From the NCBI GenBank assembly GCA_041394905.1, contig JAWKHJ010000008.1, positions 1 to 64,000 on the forward strand: a stretch of DNA of 64,000 nucleotides, given 5' to 3'. The DNA is from RI-231 sp041394905. Its GTDB lineage: Bacteria; Acidobacteriota; Terriglobia; Bryobacterales; UBA6623. Below the pieces are notes generated by a model. That model was given only the letters and a program-made list of their open reading frames with translations, searched no databases and was not told the DNA's origin. Positions 18,157 to 26,938 of the stretch are shown piece after piece. Position numbers and translations under genes: made by a program. The number at the start of each line of letters is the position of its first letter. Positions within the stretch are counted from its first letter, which is position 1.

Positions 18157-18523
18157 ACCCGTTCGCAAACCATTGCAGGAACAGGAAGACGGCGCGGCGC
18201 CGCAGAGCGAGTCGTCAACGAGCAAACGCGCATTGCGATTGGACCGCGTGATCCACGAGCGCGCGCGGCTGGCGATCGTCAGCGCGCTGGCCGCCAACGA
18301 GTCGCTGAGCTTTACCGAGCTCAAGGCGTTGCTCGACGTCAGCGACGGAAACTTGAGCGTCCACGCGCGCAAACTCGAGGAAGCGGGCTATGTTGCGGCC
18401 GAGAAGAGCTTCCGTAACCGCATGCCGCATACGGAGTTTCGTCTGACGGCCGAGGGCCGCGAGGCGCTCAATCGCTACGTTGCGCACATGGAAGCCCTGA
18501 TTCAGGCCGCCAAGGCGGACTAG
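18146..18523 (+). CDS. Winged-helix transcriptional regulator (ArsR/MarR-like, HTH_27 type)
   Basis: A 125-aa protein. After a disordered Ser/Glu-rich N-terminus comes a winged helix: HERARLAIVSALAANESLSFTELKALLDVSDGNLSVHARKLEEAGYV, a wing containing RMPHTEFRLTAEGREAL, then a C-terminal helix NRYVAHMEALIQAA for dimerisation. This matches the single-domain 'transcriptional regulator' family that usually sits beside a small membrane protein. Here the membrane protein overlaps it by 11 nt. No cysteine metal site is present, so metal sensing is unlikely. Confidence 0.82.
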   Translation: MAAEPVRKPLQEQEDGAAPQSESSTSKRALRLDRVIHERARLAIVSALAANESLSFTELKALLDVSDGNLSVHARKLEEAGYVAAEKSFRNRMPHTEFRLTAEGREALNRYVAHMEALIQAAKAD

Positions 18524-18552
18524 GGCTCTTTTTTTTGGAGTTGAGCTTTACA

Positions 18553-19269
18553 ATGCAAAGCACTCGGCGAACACCGACGCATATCGCAATCATCATGGAC
18601 GGCAACGGCCGTTGGGCGGAAGAGCGGGGGCAGGTGCGCGTCCGCGGGCACTTGGCTGGAGCGGAGGCGGTTCGGCGGACGGTAACCGCAGCGGCCGAGA
18701 TGGGGCTGCCGTGGCTGACGCTCTATGCCTTCTCGTGCGAGAACTGGCGCAGGCCGCGGACGGAAGTGGACGCGCTGATGGGCTTGTTCGGCCGCTACCT
18801 GCAGGCGGAGAGCGCCTTGTGCCGGGAGAAGGGCGTTCGTTTGACGGTCTGCGGGCGGCGGGACCGGTTGCCCATGGCGCTGGTCCGGCAGATCGAGCAG
18901 GCTGAGCGGGAAACCGAGGGCGGGCAGTCGCTGCAATTGCGCATTGCTGTCGATTACTCGGCGCGGGACGCGGCGGTGCGCGCTGCGAGACGGTTGGCAG
19001 GCTCGGATGGGGCAGTCTCGATCGACGCTTTCGAGCGCGCGCTGGCGGCGGAGACCCACTCGGAACTGGACATGCCGCCGATCGACTTACTTGTCCGCAC
19101 CGGCGGGGAGTTGCGGGTGAGCGACCAGTTGGCGTGGGAGGCCGCCTATGCCGAGTTGCTGTTTCTCGACAAGATGTGGCCCGAGTTCGATGGCCATGAC
19201 TTGGCGGCGGCTTGCAACGAGTTCAGCCGTCGGACGCGGCGGTTTGGGGCCCTACCACTCGCGGTGTAG
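18553..19269 (+). CDS. uppS: Undecaprenyl diphosphate synthase (cis-prenyltransferase)
   Basis: A 238-aa cis-isoprenyl diphosphate synthase making the C55 lipid carrier for peptidoglycan and other glycans. The P-loop-like motif HIAIIMDGNGRWAEERG holds the catalytic Asp. It continues with GHLAGAEAVRR, LTLYAFSCENWRRPRTEVDALM, the DLLVRTGGELRVSDQLAWE block and ELLFLDKMWPEFDGHDL. In most family members the RTGGE region reads RTSGExRxSNF, so DQLAWE with G for S is a mild variation. Start ATG 18553 is preceded by GGAG at 18537-18540 with long spacing. An in-frame TTG at 18535 is possible. Confidence 0.94.
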   Translation: MQSTRRTPTHIAIIMDGNGRWAEERGQVRVRGHLAGAEAVRRTVTAAAEMGLPWLTLYAFSCENWRRPRTEVDALMGLFGRYLQAESALCREKGVRLTVCGRRDRLPMALVRQIEQAERETEGGQSLQLRIAVDYSARDAAVRAARRLAGSDGAVSIDAFERALAAETHSELDMPPIDLLVRTGGELRVSDQLAWEAAYAELLFLDKMWPEFDGHDLAAACNEFSRRTRRFGALPLAV

Positions 19270-19275
19270 CGGCAT

Positions 19276-19595
19276 TCAATCGAGGTGGAAGATCTCGGGG
19301 AGACGAAGAAAAGCTTCGTCGGGACGTTTGCCTTCGAGCGACTCGAAAAATGGCGCCATCTCGCGTTGCCAGCGGGCGTTGACTTCGCGGGCTTCCATGC
19401 CGGCGAGCGCGGCGGAGAGGTCGGGCGTTTCAAAATATCCGACGAGCAGGCCGTCGTCACGCAGGAACAGCGAGTAGTTGCGCCAGCCGGTTTCCTCAAC
19501 GCTGTGAGCATTTCGGGCCAGACGGCTTCGTGGCGCAGGCGGTACTCGTCGAGGCGCTCGCGCTTGACTTGGAGTAGAAAGCAGACGCGTTGCAT
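19276..19595 (-). CDS. rhaM: L-rhamnose mutarotase-like protein (one frame break)
   Basis: About 106 aa once the shift near 19497 is corrected. RhaM proteins interconvert alpha and beta anomers of L-rhamnose or related sugars. The family sequence is clear: RVCFLLQVKRERLDEYRLRHEAVWPEMLTAL, then GWRNYSLFLRDDGLLVGYFETPD, then NARWQREMAPFFESLEGKRPDEAFLRLPEIFHLD. His in EYRLRHEAVWPEM and the aromatic pairs match the active-site region. It is convergent with uppS, with only 6 nt between the stops. No rhamnose catabolic genes are adjacent. Confidence 0.85.
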
Positions 19596-19803
19596 CAAGG
19601 GCCATTGTCGGCGGACGGCGGCGATCAAAACAATCAATCGGGACGATTGGCACGAAAGGGGGATAGAGCCTCAAGACCCTTGTTTTCGGCGATTTCTGGG
19701 CGAATTTGCTGCGAATAAAAAAATCCGATCCAGCACATAGAAAGCTTCTCTTTGGTTTTCGTATAGCCCGCGTACGACGATGGTGCTGTCCACGACGACA
19801 CAG

Positions 19804-19820
19804 GCGGGCGAATTGCCCGC
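19804..19820 (+). promoter_or_regulatory. Inverted repeat upstream of amt
   Basis: GCGGGC, five bases, GCCCGC lies 42 nt before the amt start codon in a 266-nt spacer. It could be an operator or a 5'-UTR hairpin. No sigma-54 promoter (GG-N10-GC) was found here. Confidence 0.25.
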
Positions 19821-19861
19821 AACGCGGGATTTTCGTCTATCCCAAAACGAGGAGAAGCGCA

Positions 19862-21163
19862 ATGAAGAGAGACGCCTTGTCGCGGCTACGGTTGATCGTC
19901 CTGATGCTGGGCGCCCCGCTTGTGGCCGCAGCCCAGGAGACGTCGGCGATCGACACGGGAGACAACGCCTGGATGCTGGTTTGCTCGGCGTTGGTGTTGC
20001 TCATGACGGGCCCGGGTCTGGCCCTATTCTACGGTGGTTTGGTTCGCAAGAAGAACGTTTTGTCGACGTTCATGCAATCGCTGACGATGATGGGGTTGAT
20101 GACGGTACTGTGGGCGTTTTACGGCTACAGCTTGGCCTTCGCCCCTGGGAATGCGTTCGTCGGCGGTTTCGATCATCTGTTCCTCGCCGGTGTGGGGACC
20201 GAAGCGGTGGGATCGATTCCGGCATACACGTTCATGGTTTTCCAGATGATGTTCGCGATCATCACGCCCGCTCTGATTACAGGAGCGTTTGCCGAGCGGA
20301 TGAAGTTCTCGGCGATGGCGCTGTTTCTGTCGCTATGGGCGACGATCGTGTACTTTCCCATGGCCCACATGGTGTGGGCTGAAGGCGGTTTGATGTATGA
20401 AGGCGGCGCGCTGCCGTGCCTGGATTGTGCCGGCGGAACGGTGGTTCACGCCTCATCGGGGAGTTCGGCGCTGGTGTGCGCGCTGGTGTTGGGACGTCGC
20501 AGCGGGTATCCGAGCGAGGCGATGAAGCCGCATAACCTGACCCTGGCGTTCGTGGGCGCATGTCTACTGTGGGTGGGGTGGTTCGGCTTCAATGCCGGCA
20601 GCGCTCTGGCTGCGAATGGGTTGGCAGCCACGGCGTTCGTCAATACGCATTTCGCCGCCGCAGCGGCGCTGCTGGGGTGGCTGTTGATCGAGTGGATGCG
20701 CGACGGCAAGCCGAGCGTGCTGGGGGGCATTACAGGCGCCGTAGCAGGGCTGGTTGCGGTGACTCCGGCGTCGGGCTTCGTGACTCCGATGGCGTCGCTG
20801 ATCATCGGCTTCCTCTCCGGGTTCGTCTGCTACGCTTCAGTAGCGATCGTGAAGCGTAAGCTCGGCTACGACGATTCCCTTGACGCCTTCGGCGTCCATG
20901 GAGTTGGCGGGGCCCTCGGCGCGGTCCTGACGGGCGTGTTCGCCAATGCTTCGGTCAATGGTGCGAGCGGGCTGCTCGAAGGGAACGCCGGCCAATTCGT
21001 CAACAACATTCTCGGCGTGGCGCTGACCTGGGTTTTTGCCGGCGCCGCGACCTTCGTCATTCTCAAGATCGTGGACGCCGTAATTGGTTTGCGGGTCGAC
21101 GAAGCAACCGAAATCGCCGGGCTCGACGTGACCGAGCACGGTGAGGAAGCCTATCAGCTCTGA
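19862..21163 (+). CDS. amt: Ammonium transporter (Amt family)
   Basis: An intact 433-aa Amt/MEP transporter with an N-terminal signal sequence (LIVLMLGAPLVAAAQ) and eleven membrane segments. The twin-His pore residues are present in GTVVHASSGSSAL and FGVHGVGGALG. Other family signatures are FYGGLVRKKNVLSTFMQS, AERMKFSAMALF and WFGFNAGSALAANG. ATG 19862 follows a GGAG box at 19851-19854. It is the first gene of amt-glnB-glnD, so its product is expected to be gated by the adjacent PII protein according to nitrogen status. The upstream open frame from 19706 lacks support. Confidence 0.97.
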   Translation: MKRDALSRLRLIVLMLGAPLVAAAQETSAIDTGDNAWMLVCSALVLLMTGPGLALFYGGLVRKKNVLSTFMQSLTMMGLMTVLWAFYGYSLAFAPGNAFVGGFDHLFLAGVGTEAVGSIPAYTFMVFQMMFAIITPALITGAFAERMKFSAMALFLSLWATIVYFPMAHMVWAEGGLMYEGGALPCLDCAGGTVVHASSGSSALVCALVLGRRSGYPSEAMKPHNLTLAFVGACLLWVGWFGFNAGSALAANGLAATAFVNTHFAAAAALLGWLLIEWMRDGKPSVLGGITGAVAGLVAVTPASGFVTPMASLIIGFLSGFVCYASVAIVKRKLGYDDSLDAFGVHGVGGALGAVLTGVFANASVNGASGLLEGNAGQFVNNILGVALTWVFAGAATFVILKIVDAVIGLRVDEATEIAGLDVTEHGEEAYQL

Positions 21164-21201
21164 CCGTCAAGGGTCACAGCTAGTTTTTCGAGGAGCAACG
21201 C

Positions 21202-21540
21202 ATGAAGCGCATTGAAGCCATCATCCAGCCCTACAAGCTCGACGACGTCCGGGAGGCCTTGAAAGGCATCGGCATCGACGGCATGACGATCTATGACGTC
21301 CGGGGTCACGGCCGCCAAAAGGGCCACAAGGAGGTTTACCGCGGTCAAGAATACGAGGTTGACCTGCTGCCCAAGGTGAAGATCGAAGTCGTCGTAGCCG
21401 ACGAGCGCGTGGAGGAGACGGTGAAGGCCGTCGTGGACGCGGCCCGTACCGGCAAGATCGGAGATGGTAAGGTGTTCATACTTCCGGTGGACGAGGCGAT
21501 TCGCATCCGCAACGCCGATACCGGAGATGGAGCTCTGTGA
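21202..21540 (+). CDS. glnB: Nitrogen regulatory protein P-II
   Basis: A complete 112-aa PII signal protein. KRIEAIIQPYKLDDVREAL opens the fold. The T-loop carries the uridylylation Tyr in RGQEYEVDLLPKVKIE, and the B-loop and C-loop signature TGKIGDGKVFILPVDEAIRIRN is complete. PII senses 2-oxoglutarate and ATP/ADP and blocks Amt when nitrogen is plentiful. It lies 38 nt after amt with a good Shine-Dalgarno (GAGGAG), and glnD, which would modify its Tyr, follows directly. Confidence 0.97.
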   Translation: MKRIEAIIQPYKLDDVREALKGIGIDGMTIYDVRGHGRQKGHKEVYRGQEYEVDLLPKVKIEVVVADERVEETVKAVVDAARTGKIGDGKVFILPVDEAIRIRNADTGDGAL

Positions 21541-21635
21541 CGATCTGATGCGGTCGGCGGCCTAGGCCGCCGACAGGCCGTCCTCCAGGCGCCCCGGTCG
21601 GCCGCCGAGGATCGCGACAAAGGGTGAACGGGTCG

Positions 21636-24215
21636 ATGTGGGATCTCTCGACGTTCCATACGCAAAGCATGGAGCGCATCAATTCCGCGTTCTTCGAGAA
21701 CGGCGACGGGTTGGCGGCGGTGGCTGCGCGGTCGCAGACTGTCGATGAGATCGTCCGCGGATACATCGACCAGTACGTGCCCGAGGAACGCCAGGAGGGC
21801 TTCGCCGCCCTGGCCGTGGGCGGTTACGGCAGGGCGCAACTGTTCCCTTTCTCCGATGTAGACCTGCTGTTCCTGGTGCGGTCCGAGGCGGAGGCCAGGG
21901 AGCGCAAAGACGACATCGCTACGCTGCTGACAGCGCTGTGGGACGCCAACCTGCGCGTTTCGCAGTCTGTCCGCACGCCGGCTGAGTGTGTGCGGTTGGC
22001 GCCGGACAACTCCGAGCTGCACATCAGCATGCTCGACACTCGGTTTCTGACCGGGGATCGAGCGCTCTACGAGGATTTGGCGAGCAATCGCCTCCCGGCC
22101 TTTTTCGCCAAAGAGCGCAAGACGCTGCTGACGAGTCTGGTGGAGATGGCGCGGCAGCGCCACAAGACCTTCAACAACACCATCTATCACTTGGAGCCCG
22201 ACATCAAAGAAGGTCCGGGCGGTTTGCGCGATCTGCAGCTTGCCTGCTGGCTGTCGCAGTTGGCGCACGTCACCTCCGATCGCATTCCCGGGAGCGAAGA
22301 GTTCATCCCGGCCGACTTCCGCGACGCACTCGCGGAGGGCAAACGCTTCCTTTTCGCCGCACGCTGCTATCTGCACTACTTCAGCAGCAGAGACAACAAC
22401 AGGTTGGCTTTCGACCTGCAAGATTCGATTGCCGACGCCAGCGCCGGCGCCTCAGGGCAACAGCGGCGTTCCGCTGCGGATTGGATGCGGGAATACTACC
22501 GCAACGTGCGGGTGATCGATCGGTTGGCGCTGCGCATGATGGACGAATTCGGCGTGCAGCGCAATTCGCTCTTCGCGATTCTGCGCGACCGCACGTCCAA
22601 GCTTTCCAACCAGGACTTTTCGGTCGCCCATGGCCGAGTGTTTTTTCGCTACAGCCAGGCTGCCGAGCAGGATCCCGCGATCTTGCTCAGGATGTTCCGC
22701 TTCGTGGCTCGCCACGGACTGCCCTTGGCGCTTAAGACCGAACGCTTGGCCACTGCCGCGCTCGACGCCTTCCGCGGCTATGTGAATTCCGCGCCGGACG
22801 GGTTGTGGAACGAGGTTGCGGACATGCTGCGGCAGCCGCACGCCTACGAGGCAATGACTGCGTTGCACGAGACCGGCGCGCTGTTCGTGCTCTTTCCGGA
22901 GCTCGAGCAGATCGACTGTCTCGTCATTCGCGACTTTTATCACCGCTACACCGTCGACGAGCATTCGTTCCAGGCCATCCGCCGGCTCAAGACGCTCCAG
23001 GATGACGAAGATGCTCTGACCAAGCGATTCGCGCGCTTGCTGGCGGAGGTGGAGCGGCCCGAGAGGCTGATGTTGGCGCTGCTCTACCACGACGTCGGCA
23101 AGGGCGGTTCCGGAGAAGAGGACCACGCGGTTCGCAGTCTGCACTTGCTCGATCATGCCCTCGAGCGGCTGCGTGTTCCATCGCGTGACGCGGAGCCGGT
23201 TCGCTTCCTGGTCGAAAGCCATTTGGCGATGTCGAACTACATCACCAAGCGCGACATCTCCGACCCGGAGACGATCAGGGAGTTCGTTGACTTGGTTGGG
23301 ACGCGCGAGCGCCTGCGCGCCCTGACGCTGATGACCTATGCGGACACCGCGGCGGTGAACCCGAAGGCAATGACGGCTTGGCGTAAGGAACTGCTTTGGC
23401 AGCTCTACCTGTCGACGTTCAATCGCCTCACGGCAAACGCGGAGGACCGCCGGATCGAGTCGGATTCCGCTGCGCCGGTGCTGGCGCTGGGTGCGAACGA
23501 CGCCGAGCGGGACGGGCTGCGGCGCTTCCTAAAGGGTTTTCCGCTGCGCTATCTGCGCACGCAGTCGCCGGAACAGATCAAGGTGCACTATGAGATGCGG
23601 CGCGAGCTCGCGGAGAAATCGGCGATCGTCCATGTTGAGCGCCGGGATCAGCTCTACGACGTTGCCGTCGTCGCCTGGGATCGGCCGTTTCTCTTCGCCT
23701 CTCTCTGCGGCGCCATGGCCGGGTTCGGGCTGAACATCGAGCGGGCCGAGGCGTTCGCGAACGAAGAAGGCGTCATTCTGGACACCTTCAGCGTGGCGAT
23801 GTCCGAGAGCCGCGGCGGTGAGATGGATGAGACCGAGATGCGCTCACTGGCGCGTACGCTCAAACGCGTAGTCGATGGTAGAGAGGACGTGCGCAATGTC
23901 CTCTCCAAGCGCAAGAAGCTTTTCGGACCGCGCGGGCGGATGCCGATCGAGCCCGAAGTTGCTTTTGACAACGAAGCTTCCTCGCGCGCTTCGATCTTCC
24001 ACGTGATCGCGGAAGACCGCACGGGACTGCTGTTCGACCTTACAAGCGCGTTTTCGCACCACGGCTACGACATTGAAGTCGTGCTCATTGAGACGCAGGG
24101 CCGCAAGGCGATCGACGTGTTCTATGTGGTCGGCCCCGGCGGGAAACTGTCCGAGGATGAGTGCCGCGAACTGACCGACCAACTGCGGGGCGCATGCCGC
24201 TCAAAAGCGGCGTAG
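21636..24215 (+). CDS. glnD: [Protein-PII] uridylyltransferase/uridylyl-removing enzyme GlnD
   Basis: About 860 aa and intact. Domains in order: nucleotidyltransferase (GGYGRAQLFPFSDVDLLFL, with the GG and DxD residues), GlnD PII-UTase linker (EGPGGLRDLQLACWL), HD domain for UMP removal (LLYHDVGKGG with a following DHA), and two C-terminal ACT domains (VVAWDRPFLFASLCGAMAG and IAEDRTGLLFDLTSAFSHHG) that sense glutamine. It uridylylates the neighbouring PII when glutamine is low. The start is ATG 21636; the in-frame GTG at 21624 is an alternative. Its position directly after glnB gives a compact nitrogen-sensing operon. Confidence 0.95.
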   Translation: MWDLSTFHTQSMERINSAFFENGDGLAAVAARSQTVDEIVRGYIDQYVPEERQEGFAALAVGGYGRAQLFPFSDVDLLFLVRSEAEARERKDDIATLLTALWDANLRVSQSVRTPAECVRLAPDNSELHISMLDTRFLTGDRALYEDLASNRLPAFFAKERKTLLTSLVEMARQRHKTFNNTIYHLEPDIKEGPGGLRDLQLACWLSQLAHVTSDRIPGSEEFIPADFRDALAEGKRFLFAARCYLHYFSSRDNNRLAFDLQDSIADASAGASGQQRRSAADWMREYYRNVRVIDRLALRMMDEFGVQRNSLFAILRDRTSKLSNQDFSVAHGRVFFRYSQAAEQDPAILLRMFRFVARHGLPLALKTERLATAALDAFRGYVNSAPDGLWNEVADMLRQPHAYEAMTALHETGALFVLFPELEQIDCLVIRDFYHRYTVDEHSFQAIRRLKTLQDDEDALTKRFARLLAEVERPERLMLALLYHDVGKGGSGEEDHAVRSLHLLDHALERLRVPSRDAEPVRFLVESHLAMSNYITKRDISDPETIREFVDLVGTRERLRALTLMTYADTAAVNPKAMTAWRKELLWQLYLSTFNRLTANAEDRRIESDSAAPVLALGANDAERDGLRRFLKGFPLRYLRTQSPEQIKVHYEMRRELAEKSAIVHVERRDQLYDVAVVAWDRPFLFASLCGAMAGFGLNIERAEAFANEEGVILDTFSVAMSESRGGEMDETEMRSLARTLKRVVDGREDVRNVLSKRKKLFGPRGRMPIEPEVAFDNEASSRASIFHVIAEDRTGLLFDLTSAFSHHGYDIEVVLIETQGRKAIDVFYVVGPGGKLSEDECRELTDQLRGACRSKAA

Positions 24216-24309
24216 GGACCGCCTGCGCCGCGGGCAGCGTTGCGGTTACCCTTGCCGCCGCTGGCCCCGGGCGTCTACCATTGGGAGGAAAAGCTGGATT
24301 CTGGGGAAC

Positions 24310-24331
24310 AACAGAATACCGGTTCTGTTTT
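24310..24331 (+). terminator. Probable terminator after glnD
   Basis: The 7-bp stem AACAGAA/TTCTGTT with loop TACCGG runs directly into TTTT-A. It lies about 95 nt after the glnD stop. The stem is AT-rich and so only moderately strong. Confidence 0.4.
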
Positions 24332-24502
24332 AATCGAAACTCAATCCGGCTGCAATGCTGTGGGAACCGACGGGTGGGAACCTGTCCGCAGAGCAAGCCG
24401 GAAACGCAGGGAAAGCGCTTCGCGATCGAGGCTGACTTTCGCCCGCAGCTCCGCTCCTCTTTTTGTCGTGCCGTCTGAAGCTCGTCAAGATCGCTCCCCC
24501 CA

Positions 24503-24518
24503 GCGGACGCAAGTCCGC
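24503..24518 (+). repeat. Hairpin GCGGAC-GCAA-GTCCGC before the PHP gene
   Basis: A perfect 6-bp stem with a GNRA-type GCAA loop, 38 nt before the TTG start of the PHP gene. It may lie in the 5'-UTR. Its function is unknown. Confidence 0.35.
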
Positions 24519-24556
24519 AATGGCGAGCGAGCGTCGGGCGGTCCTGGAGAGAAGCC

Positions 24557-25699
24557 TTGAAGAATAGCCGAGTCCACTACCTGATTCGACAACCCGATGC
24601 GGGCCGTGCGTTTTCGACGGCAGTTTCGCTGCACAGCCACACGATGCACTCGAAAGAGAGCATGACATTTGTGGAGCGGTTGACGCGTAAGTCGAAGTGG
24701 TTCAGCACCTTCATTGACGGCCAGTTGCGGCGTTACTCGGAGAGCCCGGAAGAGGCCAGCCTCGCGATCGAGGTGCGGCGCATGTGGTGGACTTCGCCGC
24801 TGTCGGCGAGCCAGGCGTTCAAGGCCGAGAGCCAGCAGATCGAGGAGAGCTTGGGGCTTAACCCGATTGTTTCGATCACCGACCACGACAACATCGATGC
24901 TCCGCTGAAGCTGCAGTCGTTCACCGACAACGGCGTGGCGCCGATTTCTGTCGAATGGACGACGCCCTACCGCGAGACCTACTTCCACATGGGCGTGCAC
25001 AATCTGCACCCCCAGTGGGCGCGCGAAATGATGGCGCGGATGGAGGCCTTCACTGCCGCGCCGACGGAGCAGCAACTCAGCGACATGTTTCATGAGTTGC
25101 ACGCTCATCCGGGCGTGCTGATCGTGCTGAACCACCCTTACTGGGATCAGCCGACGATTGGCAACGAGGCTCATGAAAAGTTGCTGCGAGCGTTCGTCGA
25201 GCAGTTTCGCGACGTGATCGACGCGCTCGAGATCAACGGCCTGCGGTCATGGAAAGAGAATCGCAAGGTGGTTCGGATGGCGAACGAGACCGGGATTCCG
25301 CTGATCTCGGGCGGCGACCGCCATGGGCGTGAGCCGAATGCGGTGCTCAATCTGACGAATGCAGCCACCTTCGGGGAGTTCGCCGAGCAGCTTCGATCCG
25401 GCGCTCCGAGCGAAGTGCTCGTCATGCCGCAGTTCCACGATCCTCTGGTCGTGCGCATTCTGCATGGGCTCTGGGACGTGCTCGAAGATCATCCGGAGCA
25501 CGCCGAGGGCCGGGTGCGCTGGAGCCAGCGTGTCTACCGGCGCTGCTGGGACGACCAGGTCCGTCCTTTTGAGCACTTCTTCCCGAAAGGCGAACCGTTC
25601 CTGATGCGTCAATTGCTTCGTGTGGCTCGATTCACGGCGAGCCAGAAGCTGCGTCCGGCATGGCAGAAAGTGACCTACGGATCGGACATGGCGCTGTGA
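24557..25699 (+). CDS. PHP-domain metal-dependent phosphoesterase-like protein
   Basis: An intact 380-aa protein. The PHP metal ligands are visible in sequence order: HSHTMHSKE near residue 28, SITDHDN around residue 107, the HPYWDQP histidine around residue 195, and SGGDRHGREP around residue 255. The PHP fold is used by histidinol phosphatases, polymerase proofreading domains and nucleases; the substrate here is unknown. The start is TTG 24557, preceded by GGAGAG. Its stop overlaps the GTG of the next glycosyltransferase (GTGA junction at 25696-25699), so the two are translationally coupled, suggesting a joint role in glycan or phospholipid metabolism. Confidence 0.82.
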   Translation: MKNSRVHYLIRQPDAGRAFSTAVSLHSHTMHSKESMTFVERLTRKSKWFSTFIDGQLRRYSESPEEASLAIEVRRMWWTSPLSASQAFKAESQQIEESLGLNPIVSITDHDNIDAPLKLQSFTDNGVAPISVEWTTPYRETYFHMGVHNLHPQWAREMMARMEAFTAAPTEQQLSDMFHELHAHPGVLIVLNHPYWDQPTIGNEAHEKLLRAFVEQFRDVIDALEINGLRSWKENRKVVRMANETGIPLISGGDRHGREPNAVLNLTNAATFGEFAEQLRSGAPSEVLVMPQFHDPLVVRILHGLWDVLEDHPEHAEGRVRWSQRVYRRCWDDQVRPFEHFFPKGEPFLMRQLLRVARFTASQKLRPAWQKVTYGSDMAL

Positions 25700-26880
25700 C
25701 CGGAGGCTCTCCGCGGGTCGCCTTTTTCACCGACAGTTTTCATGAGGTGAATGGGGTTGCGTTGACTTCAAGGTCAGCTCGACGCCTTCGCTCGCCGCCG
25801 CGGGCCCGCCGTTCTTCAACGTACATGCAGGCCCGAAGACGCGTCTGGACCGAGGGCGCGGTGACGACGTTTGAGCTCAACCGCGGGCTGCTCGCGATCA
25901 GCGTCGAGAAGGACCTGTTTGTCGACCCGGTGTTCATGCGCTACCGCCGCCGGGTGCGCGAGGCGTTGGCCGAGTTCCAGCCGGATCTCGTGCACATCAC
26001 CGGGCCGAACGACGTCAGCGTGCTGGGGGCGTTCGTGGCGCACGACTTGAAGGTCCCGATGACGGCGTCGTGGCACACCAACGTGCACGAGTACGCGGCG
26101 TGGCGCATGGAGAAGACGCTGCGGGCGTTGCCCGAGAGGTGGCGCAAGAGCGCGACGGAGTTCGCTGAGGACAAGATTTTGGCGGGCTGCGCGCGACTTT
26201 ACCGCGAGGCCAAGCTGTGTTTCGCGCCGAACCCGGAGCTGATCGCGATGCTCGAGGAGCGGACTGGGCGGCCGGTCGACGTGATGCGGCGCGGCGTCGA
26301 GATCGAGCTGTTCCATCCGGCCAAGCGCGACCGCTCGGACGAGGTGTTTGAGCTTGGCTATGTGGGCCGCATCAGCGCGGAGAAGAACGTACGTTTCTTC
26401 GAGCGGCTGGAGAAGGGACTGATCGCACACGGTGCTCCGCCGTTTCGCATCACAGTGGTGGGGCACGGCTCCGAGCAGGGTTGGCTCGAGCGCAACTTGG
26501 CGAACGGCGTCTTCCCAGGGGTCCTCAAGGGCGACGAGTTGGCGCGGGCCTATGCGAACTTCGACCTATTCGTGTTTCCCTCGTTCACCGACACGTATGG
26601 CAACGTGATCAACGAGGCGATGGCGTCAGGCGTGCCGTGCGTGGTGACCACTGGCGGCGGGCCGAAGTACTTGATTCAGGAAGGGCGCACGGGCGTGACG
26701 GCGCAGGACGAGGAGCACTTCATCGAGACGGTGCTCGCGCTGATGCGCGACCGTGATCGCCACCGGGAGATGCGGGAAGCTTCGCGTGAGCATGCCGTGG
26801 CGAACTCCTGGGACCGCGTGTTCGAGCGGCTCTACGAGCAGTACTCGAAGATGTTGCAAACCGAGCGCGCCGCGGCCTGA
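25696..26880 (+). CDS. Glycosyltransferase family 4 (GT-B), frame broken near start
   Basis: About 395 aa of the GT4 family. The N-terminal Rossmann domain starts with PRVAFFTDSFHEVNGVALTSR, followed by DLVHITGPNDVSVLGAFVAHDLKVPMTASWHTNVHEYA. The C-terminal donor-binding domain has ELGYVGRISAEKNVRFF and FVFPSFTDTYGNVINEAMASGVPCVVTTGGGPKYL, with the E-x7-E motif region. The layout resembles mannosyl- and sulfoquinovosyl-transferases of lipids. The frame shifts near 25773, 25800 and 25855, restoring QLDAFARR and PFFNVHAGPKTRLD when corrected. The start GTG 25696 overlaps the PHP stop by 4 nt. Confidence 0.85.
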   Translation: MTGGSPRVAFFTDSFHEVNGVALTSRSARRLRSPPRARRSSTYMQARRRVWTEGAVTTFELNRGLLAISVEKDLFVDPVFMRYRRRVREALAEFQPDLVHITGPNDVSVLGAFVAHDLKVPMTASWHTNVHEYAAWRMEKTLRALPERWRKSATEFAEDKILAGCARLYREAKLCFAPNPELIAMLEERTGRPVDVMRRGVEIELFHPAKRDRSDEVFELGYVGRISAEKNVRFFERLEKGLIAHGAPPFRITVVGHGSEQGWLERNLANGVFPGVLKGDELARAYANFDLFVFPSFTDTYGNVINEAMASGVPCVVTTGGGPKYLIQEGRTGVTAQDEEHFIETVLALMRDRDRHREMREASREHAVANSWDRVFERLYEQYSKMLQTERAAA

Positions 26881-26938
26881 CGGCGACGCCGCTGGGCGAT
26901 TCCTGGCACAATGACGGTGGACTCGTGAGGACCTCTCC

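Larger units (their letters stand above)
24216..24556. other. 341-nt intergenic region, structured but without a supported gene
   Basis: Between glnD and the PHP gene I see no convincing coding frame; the short ORFs here have no recognisable homology. It holds a probable terminator (24310-24331), a GCAA-capped hairpin (24503-24518), and a middle part with faint resemblance to cobalamin-riboswitch boxes (AATCCGGC...GCTGT and AGCCGGAAAC). That resemblance is too weak to annotate. Confidence 0.4.

Noticed and set aside
19644..19665. TGGCAC upstream of amt as a sigma-54 promoter
   Set aside because: The required GC dinucleotide at -12 is absent (GGGGA instead), and it lies 200 nt upstream of the start.
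24216..24556. Cobalamin riboswitch
   Set aside because: Only fragments of the consensus boxes are seen, key bases are missing, and the next gene is not linked to cobalamin. Left as an unannotated region.
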